From positions 1,500,001 to 1,560,000 of the forward strand of contig NZ_JPOF01000003.1 of the NCBI RefSeq assembly GCF_000733755.1: DNA of 60,000 nt. The letters are read 5' to 3'. The position numbers and the translations under genes are program-made. This document shows, piece by piece, positions 45,689 to 54,867 of this stretch. This DNA comes from Lachnoclostridium phytofermentans. GTDB taxonomy: Bacteria; Bacillota; Clostridia; Lachnospirales; Lachnospiraceae. The stretch's first letter is position 1; the number at the start of each line of letters is the position of its first letter. A model generated the notes under the pieces. It was not told where the DNA came from. It searched no databases and was given only the letters and a program-made list of their open reading frames with translations.

Positions 45689-46682
45689 TATCTATTATGG
45701 TGGAAGAGGATTAATCGAAGATCCAACAATCTGCGTGATGAATAAAATGACGGAAGTTTTAGAGGAACTTCGCGTTGAAGTAACAAGATATAATCTATAT
45801 GAGCAAAAAAATAGTATCAGTATGCTTCCAAATACATTAAAAGAGGCGGACGGAATTATACTTGCAGTAAATGTGGAATGGATGGGAATCGGCGGATATA
45901 TGCAGCAGTTTTTAGATGCTTGCTGGCTATATGGTGATAAGCAGAAGATACAAAAGCTTAGTATGTTCCCAGTTGTTACAGCAAATACTTACGGAGAACG
46001 AGAGGCTGAACTTCATTTAAAGAGGTCATGGGAGGTTCTTGGAGGAACATCACTTGATGGTATAATAGCTTATGTAGAGAATCCAATTGATTTTGAAGTG
46101 AATACTTCCTATGCAGGGATCTTTGAACGGAAAGCGGAATCATTGTATCGTTTTATTAATCAAAAGTCGGTTACATTTTCAAGTAGTAGCCATGCAGTCA
46201 TGAAAAATACTTTAGCAACATCTCCGATTGAATTAACACCTCAGGAGAGCGAACAGTTATCAATGTATGTATCAGATGATACTTATGTAAAAAAACAAAA
46301 AGAAGATATTGAAGAGCTGGCACAGATGTTTCGTGGCATGCTAGAAAACAGTGGTATAGATAAGAAACAAGAGTTTATTAAAAACTTTAAAGATAATTTT
46401 AAGCCACAGGAAGAGAATTTTAAGGCTACATTTTCTATTACAATGACAGATACGGATAAGACGCTATTTCTTGAAGTAGCGGGGAATCAGCTAAAGTGTA
46501 GCTATGGAGATAAGATAGAGGCAGATGTTATAGCAAAGACAACCAGAGAGATGATCAATCGATTGGTGAATGGAAGAACAACTTTCCAGGGCGCATTTAT
46601 GTCAGGGGAACTGACTGCCAAGGGAGATTTTAAGATTCTTAGAAAATTTGATCAGATATTTCATTTTTCGGTGTTATCGTAA
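45678..46682 (+). CDS. Flavodoxin-like and SCP2-like two-domain protein
   Basis: 334-aa protein. The N-terminal half (about 1-175) has the fold pattern of NADPH-dependent FMN reductases/flavodoxins (KINIYYGGRG, DGIILAVNVEWMGIGGYMQQFLDACW). The C-terminal part (about 225-334) ends with an SCP2 sterol-carrier-like domain (LEVAGNQLKCSYGDKIEADVIAKTTREMINRLVNGRTTFQGAFMSGELTAKGDFKIL in pieces). The GTG at 45678 follows AGAGGGGG and overlaps the rhomboid gene by 11 nt; a longer upstream extension of the frame is not real. The fusion suggests lipid-linked redox chemistry, which is inference. Confidence 0.75.
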   Translation: MKINIYYGGRGLIEDPTICVMNKMTEVLEELRVEVTRYNLYEQKNSISMLPNTLKEADGIILAVNVEWMGIGGYMQQFLDACWLYGDKQKIQKLSMFPVVTANTYGEREAELHLKRSWEVLGGTSLDGIIAYVENPIDFEVNTSYAGIFERKAESLYRFINQKSVTFSSSSHAVMKNTLATSPIELTPQESEQLSMYVSDDTYVKKQKEDIEELAQMFRGMLENSGIDKKQEFIKNFKDNFKPQEENFKATFSITMTDTDKTLFLEVAGNQLKCSYGDKIEADVIAKTTREMINRLVNGRTTFQGAFMSGELTAKGDFKILRKFDQIFHFSVLS

Positions 46683-46699
46683 AGAACGAGAGGAAGAAT

Positions 46700-46969
46700 A
46701 TGTTTCGTTTATGGGCTAAGATGATAAAGGACAATCATTTGCTTCGGGATATGGTGGTAGAAGACGATTCTACGAAACGTACCAGAACAAAAAAGATTTT
46801 TCATGCGTTAGATGAGGTTTGTCATGAATTTGACTTATCAAAGCCATTGTGGCTTGAAGTAACAATCAAAGATTTTAAAAAGCATGATAAAACTAGATTT
46901 TATCAAGATAATTTTATAGAACAGATCGAATTTGATTACTTAGAAATTCATGTAATTGAAGAAGATTAG
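46700..46969 (+). CDS. Small conserved protein of unknown function, 89 aa
   Basis: Acidic and basic mixed soluble protein (MFRLWAKMIKDNHLLRDMVV...). ATG with GAGAGGAAG upstream, 17 nt after the SCP2-fusion gene, so probably the last gene of the glpK-rhomboid group. It resembles short Clostridial proteins of unknown role; I recognise no fold. Confidence 0.7.
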   Translation: MFRLWAKMIKDNHLLRDMVVEDDSTKRTRTKKIFHALDEVCHEFDLSKPLWLEVTIKDFKKHDKTRFYQDNFIEQIEFDYLEIHVIEED

Positions 46970-47108
46970 AGTGAATTAGAAATTAAAGGTAACTATCACT
47001 TGTAAAAGAGATTGCATTAAGATACTTTGCGGGGAGTGTACTTAAGCAAGACAGACAAGGGAAAAGTATTTTAGGGTAACAATGTAATATATGGGAGAGG
47101 AAATGTAG

Positions 47109-48083
47109 ATGAGTAAACTTTGTCAAAAGCCTTTTAAGATGTTCGTTGTGGGGACCATGATACTTTCTTTGACTGCATGTAATGAGACGCAGGATGGTAC
47201 GAAGGTTGAAGTGAAATCTAACTATGTAGTAAAAGAGGTTATTACATCTGGAAAGACAGAAGAAAATGAAAGTTATCAAGCGAGTGATGAAATAACGAAC
47301 GAGGAGCCAAAAAGTTCTGATAATACTTTCAGTGGGTCAGGCATGGATGTTGAATTATTCGAAAGCTCGTTGGATGATTTAGGAAGTGTATTAAAACCAG
47401 AAAGCAGTGAGGTAGTCGACATGGATACCGTGAAGGCAATTAACAGTATGCCTGCTAAATCAACCGTTAAGGTATACACAGCAAATGCAGCAACATTAGC
47501 AGAATGCTTCTATGCCGAAGATATCAGTCCGGCATTGTTTGATCGTATGGAGAATAAATCCTTTAGTGAGGGAAGCACAATTTCGATAGACACCTTAAGC
47601 TATGTAAGGGTATTGCATTTTGGTTATGATGGTGAAATACACATTGGAGAATTAGTAGTAAATAAGTTAATCGAAGAAGATATTATAGAAATATTCAAAG
47701 AATTATTTGATGCAAGATATCCGATCGAGCAGATGGTATTAATTGATGAGTTTGATGCAGATGATAATAAGAGTATGGCTGCAAATAATACGTCAAGTTT
47801 TAACTATCGCATGGTGGAAGGTACAACGACTCTATCAAAGCATGCCTATGGATTGGCAATTGATATCAATCCGAAATATAATCCTTATGTGCGTACAATT
47901 AATGGGGAAACCGTAATAGTTCCCGATAACGGAGTGGAGTATGCGGATAGAACATTAGAGAATGAGTATTATATTAGGAAAGATGATGTTTGCCAGAAAG
48001 CATTTGCAAAAAGAGGGTTTACTTGGGGTGGTGACTGGCAGTCCTCCAAGGATTATCAGCATTTTCAGAAGGTATTTCAATAG
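47109..48083 (+). CDS. Lipoprotein of the M15 peptidase family (VanY/D,D-carboxypeptidase-like)
   Basis: 324-aa predicted lipoprotein with signal and lipobox LTAC (Cys24). After an Asp/Glu/Ser-rich linker comes a C-terminal M15-type zinc domain (about 190-324): SKHAYGLAIDINPKYNPYV supplies the first His and Asp ligands, and KDYQHFQ supplies the last His. It likely trims cell-wall peptides on the outer face of the membrane. Start ATG with GGGAGAGG upstream. Confidence 0.88.
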   Translation: MSKLCQKPFKMFVVGTMILSLTACNETQDGTKVEVKSNYVVKEVITSGKTEENESYQASDEITNEEPKSSDNTFSGSGMDVELFESSLDDLGSVLKPESSEVVDMDTVKAINSMPAKSTVKVYTANAATLAECFYAEDISPALFDRMENKSFSEGSTISIDTLSYVRVLHFGYDGEIHIGELVVNKLIEEDIIEIFKELFDARYPIEQMVLIDEFDADDNKSMAANNTSSFNYRMVEGTTTLSKHAYGLAIDINPKYNPYVRTINGETVIVPDNGVEYADRTLENEYYIRKDDVCQKAFAKRGFTWGGDWQSSKDYQHFQKVFQ

Positions 48084-48251
48084 CATTGCGAAGATACTTT
48101 CTCTCATGTTATAATGGGCATTACGAAGGTAAGGCTATATTGCGTAAGTAATAGTATAGTACGTAAGTAATGATACAGTGCATAACACATTTTAATGTGG
48201 GTGCATCGTAGAGTGCGGATAATGGAGCAATAGGAAGGATACGGTGTCGCT

Positions 48252-49820
48252 ATGTCATACATGGCATTATATAGAAAATTCCGACCGGATACATTTGAGG
48301 ATGTAAAAGGTCAGGATCATATTGTTACAACAATGAAAAATCAAATTAAGGCGAGACGTATCGGGCATGCATACTTGCTTTGTGGTACTCGTGGTACTGG
48401 TAAGACAACAGTAGCGAAAATACTTGCAAAAACAGTGAACTGTGAACATCCGGTGGACGGAAATCCATGCAATGAATGTGCAATGTGTAAAGCGATACAA
48501 TCGCAAAGCTCGATGAATGTTATAGAAATCGATGCTGCCTCTAATAATGGCGTGGATAATATCAGGGAGATTGTTGAGGAAGTAAAGTACTCTCCAACCG
48601 AAGGAAATTATAAGGTATATATTATAGATGAGGTTCATATGCTTTCAGCGGGAGCATTTAATGCACTTTTAAAAACATTGGAAGAACCACCATCTTATGT
48701 AATATTTATACTAGCTACTACAGAAGTACACAAGATACCGATTACTATATTATCACGCTGTCAGCGCTATGATTTTCGAAGAATTACCATAGACGAAATT
48801 GCAAAACGATTGAGGGAGCTTATCGATAAAGAAGGTATTGAAGCAGAAGAGAAGGCTTTAAGATATGTTGCAAGAGCGGCAGATGGTTCGTTACGAGATG
48901 CACTAAGCCTTTTAGATCAATGCATAGCCTTCTACTTTGGTCAGACTTTGACTTATGATAATGTATTAAATGCATTGGGAACCGTAGATATTGAGGTTTT
49001 TGCACGGCTCTTGCGTTTCATTCGAAAAGGAAGTGTTACTGATTGTGTAGCTATCTTAGAAGAATTAATTGTTCAAGGAAGAGAGCTTACGCAATTTACA
49101 ATAGACTTTACCTGGTATTTAAGAAATTTGCTTTTGGCAAAGACCTCAGAAGATATGGAAGATATTCTTGAGATGTCAAGTGACCAATTGCAGCTATTAA
49201 AGCAGGAAGCACAAAGTAGTGATACAGAACTATTAATACGTTTTATCCGTATTTTTTCAGAATTATCAAATCAAGTGAAGTACGCAACACAAAAGAGGGT
49301 TATGATTGAGGTTACTCTGGTAAAGCTATGTAAGCCAGAGATGGAAACAGATTATGACTCATTAATCCATCGGATACAGGTACTTGAGAAACGTTTGGAG
49401 CAAGGTGTTTTTGTAACTTCTAAAGAGGAAAAAGAAGGTACGGGACTTGCTGCGGAAACGATTAAGAAGGATGTTGTAATAACCCAGTTACCCAAAGCGG
49501 TGAGTGCTGATTTACAAGAAGTTGCAAAGAATTGGAATTCCATTCTTAGAAGTTTGCCTCCGTTGGTACGAACAGTACTGATTAGTGCGCGTGTTGTACC
49601 TGGAGAAGGAAGTACGATAATCCTGGTATTTGAAAAAGAAGTTGATGAAGGTGTGATTAACCAAGAATCTCATCTTGCAGAAATTAAAACAGCGATCGCA
49701 GATACCATTGGAAAAGAAGTCTTAGTTCAAACTAAGGTGATAAAGGATGGAGAGGCCTTAGATGCTTATCCTGATTTAACGAAAATAATTAAAAAGGTTC
49801 CGATTGAATATGTCGATTAA
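48252..49820 (+). CDS. dnaX: DNA polymerase III subunit gamma/tau
   Basis: 522-aa clamp-loader ATPase. Walker A GTRGTGKTTVAK, zinc-binding cysteines CEHPVDGNPCNECAMC, Walker B YIIDEVHMLS, and sensor segments LATTEVHKIPITILSRCQRYDF are intact. The C-terminal tau region is short. Downstream yaaK and recR follow in the conserved order. The gap before it (48084-48251) holds only a loose direct repeat (GTAAGTAAT twice near 48143-48169); no SRP RNA gene, which in Bacillus lies before dnaX, was found there. Confidence 0.97.
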   Translation: MSYMALYRKFRPDTFEDVKGQDHIVTTMKNQIKARRIGHAYLLCGTRGTGKTTVAKILAKTVNCEHPVDGNPCNECAMCKAIQSQSSMNVIEIDAASNNGVDNIREIVEEVKYSPTEGNYKVYIIDEVHMLSAGAFNALLKTLEEPPSYVIFILATTEVHKIPITILSRCQRYDFRRITIDEIAKRLRELIDKEGIEAEEKALRYVARAADGSLRDALSLLDQCIAFYFGQTLTYDNVLNALGTVDIEVFARLLRFIRKGSVTDCVAILEELIVQGRELTQFTIDFTWYLRNLLLAKTSEDMEDILEMSSDQLQLLKQEAQSSDTELLIRFIRIFSELSNQVKYATQKRVMIEVTLVKLCKPEMETDYDSLIHRIQVLEKRLEQGVFVTSKEEKEGTGLAAETIKKDVVITQLPKAVSADLQEVAKNWNSILRSLPPLVRTVLISARVVPGEGSTIILVFEKEVDEGVINQESHLAEIKTAIADTIGKEVLVQTKVIKDGEALDAYPDLTKIIKKVPIEYVD

Positions 49821-49846
49821 CCGAAAAGTTGGAAGGAGAAATGAAT

Positions 49847-50206
49847 ATGGCAAAACGTGGTGGATTTCCAGGTGGTAATATGCCTGGTAACATGAATAAT
49901 CTGATGAAGCAGGCACAGAGAATGCAAAAACAGATGGAAGAGAAGACAAAAGAGATGGAAGAAAAACAGTGGGAGGCTACTGCTGGTGGTGGAGCTGTTA
50001 CTGTAACTGTTTCTGGTAAGAAAGAAGTGTTATCCGTTAAGTTGTCAAAAGAAGTAGTTGATCCAGATGACATTGAGATGTTAGAGGACTTAATTGTTGC
50101 TGCTACGAATGAAGCTCTTCGTAAGATGGAAGAGGAGTCTGCAACTGCTATGAATTCCATCGCAGGGGGCTTAGGAAACTTCGGAGGTTTAGGCGGTTTA
50201 TTCTAA
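49847..50206 (+). CDS. yaaK: YbaB/EbfC-family nucleoid-associated protein
   Basis: 119-aa DNA-binding protein. A Gly/Met/Asn-rich start (MAKRGGFPGGNMPGNMNNL), the helix MKQAQRMQKQMEEKTKEMEEK, and the core VTVTVSGKKEVLSVKLSKEVVDPDDIEMLEDLI are typical. ATG 49847 follows GGAAGGAG; the frame also opens at 49829 within that site. Second gene of the dnaX-yaaK-recR block. Confidence 0.93.
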   Translation: MAKRGGFPGGNMPGNMNNLMKQAQRMQKQMEEKTKEMEEKQWEATAGGGAVTVTVSGKKEVLSVKLSKEVVDPDDIEMLEDLIVAATNEALRKMEEESATAMNSIAGGLGNFGGLGGLF

Positions 50207-50240
50207 TCACAAGGAATAAATTAGTCACTTTATTATAAGA

Positions 50241-50307
50241 CAAAAAGATATCTTTTATCAGTATGAGTTATTTATGATTGAGAATACTGTTGAAAGATAT
50301 CTTTTTG
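50241..50307 (+). terminator. Hairpin between yaaK and recR, probable terminator
   Basis: Arms CAAAAAGATATCTTTT (50241-50256) and AAAGATATCTTTTTG (50293-50307) with T at the 3' side. It separates recR from dnaX-yaaK transcription at least partly. Confidence 0.65.
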
Positions 50308-50496
50308 TTTTGGTACTTGTAGCATGAATGGAAATAATGGTATGATAAGGGTGATAAACGAGTTAAGGATAAATAAGGTGTCATACGATTGTATTGCATA
50401 GGTTAATGAATCGATTTAAAGAGTAAATAAAATTTAGAGTGTTATATATAGCAAAATATTTATAGAGAAAATATATTTTAGAATATAGGTGGAAAC

Positions 50497-51093
50497 GTGA
50501 ATTATTATAGTACACAGATTAGCAAGTTAATTGAAGAGCTTGGCAGGTTACCTGGTGTTGGTGCAAAATCGGCACAGAGACTTGCATTTCATATTATCAA
50601 TATGCCAAAGGATCAGGTGGAACACCTTGCTAGTACGATGCTAGAAGCAAGGAGTAACGTGAAATATTGTAAAATATGCCAGACCTTAACTGATAAAGAG
50701 GTTTGTCCGATATGCTCTAGTGATAAGAGAGATCAAAAGGTCATTATGGTGGTAGAAAATACGAGAGATTTAGCCGCTTATGAAAAGACCGGAAAATTCG
50801 ATGGGGTCTATCATGTATTACATGGTGCTATTTCTCCGATGTTAGGAATCGGACCGCAGGATATTAAATTAAAGGAATTAATGTTACGTCTTCAAGGAGA
50901 TGTAGATGAAGTAATAATAGCTACGAATTCGAGTCTTGAGGGGGAAGCCACAGCGATGTATATTAGTAAATTAATTAAGCCAGCAGGTATTAAAGTGAGT
51001 CGTATCGCAAGCGGTGTACCAGTAGGCGGTGACCTCGAATACATTGATGAAGTAACATTACTTCGTGCGCTTGATGGAAGAATTCAGTTATAG
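50497..51093 (+). CDS. recR: Recombination protein RecR
   Basis: 198-aa gap-repair protein of the RecFOR pathway. N-terminal helix-hairpin-helix [19 protein letters not shown], zinc finger [16 protein letters not shown], Toprim domain with [17 protein letters not shown] and [18 protein letters not shown], and a C-terminal [24 protein letters not shown] start preceded by AGGTGG. Confidence 0.96.
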   Translation: MNYYSTQISKLIEELGRLPGVGAKSAQRLAFHIINMPKDQVEHLASTMLEARSNVKYCKICQTLTDKEVCPICSSDKRDQKVIMVVENTRDLAAYEKTGKFDGVYHVLHGAISPMLGIGPQDIKLKELMLRLQGDVDEVIIATNSSLEGEATAMYISKLIKPAGIKVSRIASGVPVGGDLEYIDEVTLLRALDGRIQL

Positions 51094-51166
51094 ATTGAAA
51101 ATTTAATCAAAGTAAAAAAAGGAGCGTGTCCCTTGACACGAAATAATAAACAGTAGGAGGTTTCCT

Positions 51167-52276
51167 ATGGAGCGTAAAAACGTATTATCGGGTGGTATTG
51201 AAGCTCTTTATACGATCAAAGAGAACTTGCTTGAGCTTGAGGGGTATAAAGAGAGTAGTAAAGATTGGGCATTTAAAGAAGAGCAAGCGGAAGAACAGTT
51301 TGAAGAACGCCAGAAAGCAATTACAGATGAAGTTGGAGTTATCTTAAAAAAGAGACGTCAGGAAGTAGAAGCCTCTTTTGAAGAACAAATGAATGAGACC
51401 AAGACTCGCCTTAAAAAGGTAAAAACCAAAAAGGAAAAGCAGCTTGGTAAGAAAGTATCAGAAAGAATTGAAGAGGAAACTGCTGACTTAACAAAAGAAG
51501 GCGTTCGTCTAGAACAGGAACTAAAGGCAGTTTTCCAGAAAAACCATATTTCTAGAGTATTTAACCGTAAGTGGTTTCATTCCGTGTTTATGCCTTGTTC
51601 TCTAAGAGATATAGGAACTCTTTTCATTACTGTACTTATTTTATTTTTAGCACTTCCTGTAGGTATCTATAAGTTTTTATTACCAGCCAAAACCTTATAT
51701 CTAATTCTTGATTACTTTGTAACGATACTTGTTTTTGGTGGCCTCTATATCCTCATCAATAAGAAAATTAAAGAAAATCATGCGGAAGCAATTATTGATA
51801 TGAAGGCAATTCGCCAAAAGATGGCTAAGAATAATAAAAAGATTAGAGCGATGGCAAAGGAAATCAGAAAAGACAAAGATGATAGTATCTATGGATTGGA
51901 CGATATCAAAGAAGAAATCAGGACATTAGAAGATGAACTTAACAACCTAATGGAAGAGAAAAAGAATGCATTAGTAGAATTTGAAGCAACAACCAAAGCA
52001 GCTGTTATAGAAGAAATTAAGTCTCGTTATGAAGAGGAGATGAAAGGACTTCAAAATAAGGTAAAAGAAGCCCACGAGGAACAAAGAAAAGCTGCGGAAA
52101 AAGTAAAAGAGTTTTCTTTGGAAATCACCAATCGTTATGAGACCTATTTAGGGAAAGATATGCTAACCAAAGCAACCATTGACCGCCTTATAGAAATTAT
52201 GCAAGAACAAAAGGCAACGACTATAACAGAGTCACTTAGTATTTATCGTGCTGAGGTAAATAAACCTATGGAATAG
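51167..52276 (+). CDS. Coiled-coil membrane protein of unknown function
   Basis: 369-aa protein built symmetrically: a charged coiled coil (about 35-125), two membrane segments (about 148-170 and 178-198), and another coiled coil (about 205-325), with a helical end. Both coiled coils are predicted on the same, probably cytoplasmic, side. ATG with AGGAGG upstream. Not recognised; it may be a scaffold or a stress-related membrane protein. Confidence 0.75.
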   Translation: MERKNVLSGGIEALYTIKENLLELEGYKESSKDWAFKEEQAEEQFEERQKAITDEVGVILKKRRQEVEASFEEQMNETKTRLKKVKTKKEKQLGKKVSERIEEETADLTKEGVRLEQELKAVFQKNHISRVFNRKWFHSVFMPCSLRDIGTLFITVLILFLALPVGIYKFLLPAKTLYLILDYFVTILVFGGLYILINKKIKENHAEAIIDMKAIRQKMAKNNKKIRAMAKEIRKDKDDSIYGLDDIKEEIRTLEDELNNLMEEKKNALVEFEATTKAAVIEEIKSRYEEEMKGLQNKVKEAHEEQRKAAEKVKEFSLEITNRYETYLGKDMLTKATIDRLIEIMQEQKATTITESLSIYRAEVNKPME

Positions 52277-52345
52277 CGCAAAAGAAGAAAGTATAGTATT
52301 CCTTTATTCATAACACAGATGTAAAATTTTATAGACATTCAATAA

Positions 52346-52401
52346 ATAGCTCCCTCTGGGTAAATCATAAATAAAGTGATTTACTAAAGGGAGCTATTTT
52401 T
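52346..52401. terminator. Bidirectional terminator
   Basis: Arms ATAGCTCCCT and AGGGAGCTAT with an inner stem GTAAATCA/TGATTTAC, with T after it on the plus strand and A-rich sequence on the other side. Serves the coiled-coil gene and yyaC. Confidence 0.85.
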
Positions 52402-53032
52402 ATGGATTGGATTTTTCCATGAGACGGCTTCTCATAAGATACATACAATGAGTAATGCCTTGGCAGATATAATCAACCAGAGTCATAACCGTACCAAGAC
52501 GAGTAGTTTGTAAAAGCATTTGGTCAAAGAGACCTGAGAGATTAACAATACCAGTTACGAATAAATCTCCGACATAAGGTAAGTCCTTATCTACTCCGGC
52601 TCCAGGCTTTAAAGGGCCTTCCCCTAAAGTATAATATCCTACATGTGAGGCTTTCCCTAAAGAGGCATCAATCGCAATGATAAATGGGTTATTATTCTCA
52701 GCATAAATGCGAGTAACAGTTTCTTTTAAGTTTTTGGCATGAACCGGATCTTCTAGGGTACCATAAACTACATAATTCTTGGCAGGAAGATGAGAAAGCT
52801 TGTAACCAAGAAGTGGACCAAGACAATCACCTGTTGCACGGTCTGACCCAATGCATAGAAATACAATGGTTTTATTCTTATAACTGTTTATTTCTAAAAG
52901 ATCCAGCAGAGTATTTCCAAAGTCGTATGGAGAATAACGTTCTTTAGAGTCAAAATAAAAAATTTTCTTGTTTTTCTCTACAAATTGCTTCAAATAGGAA
53001 ATCCACCTTTCACTAGGGTATTTTTTCTTCAT
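52400..53032 (-). CDS. yyaC: YyaC, spore-associated protease-like protein
   Basis: 210-aa protein of the YyaC family, which is related to the germination protease/HybD fold and found in spore formers. The core VFLCIGSDRATGDCLGPLLGYKL, followed by YGTLEDPVHAKNL, AIDASLG and GPLKPGAGVDKDLPYVGD, is characteristic. Role in sporulation is known only in outline. Its upstream region (53033-53396) contains a hairpin with arms 53054-53068 and 53086-53100 (14 of 15 matching), otherwise nothing. Confidence 0.88.
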   Translation of the reverse strand: MKKKYPSERWISYLKQFVEKNKKIFYFDSKERYSPYDFGNTLLDLLEINSYKNKTIVFLCIGSDRATGDCLGPLLGYKLSHLPAKNYVVYGTLEDPVHAKNLKETVTRIYAENNNPFIIAIDASLGKASHVGYYTLGEGPLKPGAGVDKDLPYVGDLFVTGIVNLSGLFDQMLLQTTRLGTVMTLVDYICQGITHCMYLMRSRLMEKSNP

Positions 53033-53396
53033 AGACTAATAAAAAACAATGAAGAGCAACTTTTGTTGCGATCAAATTTGTTGCGAGCAATAAAAGTTGC
53101 TTGTCTCTTTACAGAGTATTTCCGTAAGGTAGATTCATAGACATAGAATCGTAATACTAAAAACTTGGTTTTATGACAAATAAAAGAAAAAAATATTCAG
53201 AAAAAGAAGAATAGTAAAAAAATAATAATAACACTGCAAAAAGAACTGGAATAAAACAGATAAAAAAGCCAAACTTGCATATGTAAACCGACAAAAACAG
53301 CAAATCCACTGTGGTAGGATTTTAATATTAGTAATCATATTTCTCGTTTGAGAAAAGAAGAACGGACATGGATTTATTGTGGAAGGGCGGATTCGT

Positions 53397-54701
53397 ATGA
53401 ATGATACAAAGCTTAGTTATAAAAGCAATCAGACGGCAGCTACATCGGAGAAAACAACTTCAAAAATAAAAATCCCGAAGAATGTAAGGCAGATTGGAAA
53501 AATTGGTGATCAATTAAAGATTTATATGGAGGATTATGTAAAGACCTATACAAGACAACTTGCGGAGAGTGACTATGCAAGTCGTTGTATGGCAATCTTA
53601 GTAGGTGAATACCGTCACGAAGAAGAAGACAGAAACGTCTTCATCTATGGTGCTATCCTTGTGGAAAACTGCTTGGAGGATGGAAGAATCGTTTTAAAAG
53701 AGGATTCTTGGGCCCATATTTATGAGAAGATAAAGCTGTATTTTTCAGAGGCTGAAATTGTTGGATGGTATTATGGCGGGACAGGCTTTGGAACAGAAGA
53801 AATAAACTTACTACGAGAAGTACATATTGATAATTTTGCTGGCAGAGATAAGCTACTGCTTACTTATGATGTCCTGGAAAAAGAAGATAATTTCTATTTA
53901 TACGATGGATATGGCCTGAAACAACAACCAGGATACTATATTTATTATGAAAAAAATTTAGAAATGCAAAATTATATGGTGGATCACAAAAAGATAAAGA
54001 ATGAGGAACTAGAGGTAAGTGATCGTGCAATGAAGGAGATAAGAACCATTCTAAAGGAAAAGAAACCACCTGTGGAGGCAGAGAAAGAACAGCGAACGAT
54101 GTTACGCCTCGGATATGCGGCAGGTGGATTAATGACTGTGGTTGCACTGGTAGTTGGAATTACGGTTATGAATAATACAGAAAAAATGAAGCAGATTGAG
54201 CAAACTGTAAACTCAATTTCTAAGAATATATTTGATAAGGATAACAATAAAGGCAATACTGATAAGGGGATAGCAGCGATAACACCTATTCATGAACAAG
54301 ATCCAGAGGATGAAACAAAAGTAGATACATCAAAAGGGAAGGATGATGCTGTTGAAACATCTGGTAATAAAACTACACCTATGCCAACGAAAGGAACAGA
54401 TGAATTGACAAAGACACCTACACTCACCCCAACCTTAGCACCAACGGAAAGTCCGACACAAACCCCAACGGTTACTCTAGCGCCAACGCAGACACCAACT
54501 CCGACGCAAGAGGCAAATAAACCAACAAGTAATATTGATGTTTCAAAGCTAAAAATATATCGAGTAAAGAGTGGAGATACATTAGCAAGTATCTGTATGC
54601 GCCTATACGGAGATTACAAAATGCAATCCACAATTAAAGAATTGAATCAACTGGTGGATGAGAATGTAATCTTTGAAGGGCAGGAACTATTAATACCATA
54701 A
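53397..54701 (+). CDS. MPN-like domain membrane protein with C-terminal LysM
   Basis: 434-aa protein. Residues about 60-190 look like an MPN (Mov34/JAB) domain: CMAILVGEYR..., VFIYGAILVEN and IVGWYYGGTGFGTEE (121-135), where active JAMM enzymes have GWYHSHP. The zinc-binding histidines are absent, so it is probably a non-catalytic MPN. A membrane segment (about 237-257), a Thr/Pro-rich stalk (about 320-380) and one LysM domain (about 385-434, YRVKSGDTLASICMRLYGD) follow. The LysM end should face the wall and the MPN-like part the cytoplasm. ATG 53397 follows GAAGGGCGG. Confidence 0.75.
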   Translation: MNDTKLSYKSNQTAATSEKTTSKIKIPKNVRQIGKIGDQLKIYMEDYVKTYTRQLAESDYASRCMAILVGEYRHEEEDRNVFIYGAILVENCLEDGRIVLKEDSWAHIYEKIKLYFSEAEIVGWYYGGTGFGTEEINLLREVHIDNFAGRDKLLLTYDVLEKEDNFYLYDGYGLKQQPGYYIYYEKNLEMQNYMVDHKKIKNEELEVSDRAMKEIRTILKEKKPPVEAEKEQRTMLRLGYAAGGLMTVVALVVGITVMNNTEKMKQIEQTVNSISKNIFDKDNNKGNTDKGIAAITPIHEQDPEDETKVDTSKGKDDAVETSGNKTTPMPTKGTDELTKTPTLTPTLAPTESPTQTPTVTLAPTQTPTPTQEANKPTSNIDVSKLKIYRVKSGDTLASICMRLYGDYKMQSTIKELNQLVDENVIFEGQELLIP

Positions 54702-54711
54702 TCAAAATTTA

Positions 54712-54758
54712 GCTTGGCATAGAGTTTACTTTATTTACTCTAGGTCAAGCTTTTTTTA
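54712..54758 (+). terminator. Terminator after the MPN/LysM gene
   Basis: Imperfect stem AGCTTGGCATAGAGT with ACTCTAGGTCAAGCT followed by TTTTTTT. A TATAAT at about 54791-54796 starts the next unit. Confidence 0.85.
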
Positions 54759-54867
54759 AGAAATATAGTGCCAAGAAATGAAAAATAAGGTATAATCGAA
54801 TCAAAATGGTGATGTGATAACGCATTGCTGATGATAAATGCATTAGAAAGATAGGCAGAGAAGGAAA

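Noticed and set aside
48084-48251. SRP RNA gene before dnaX
   Set aside because: Expected by analogy with Bacillus, but the conserved apical-loop sequence is not present in this 170-bp gap.
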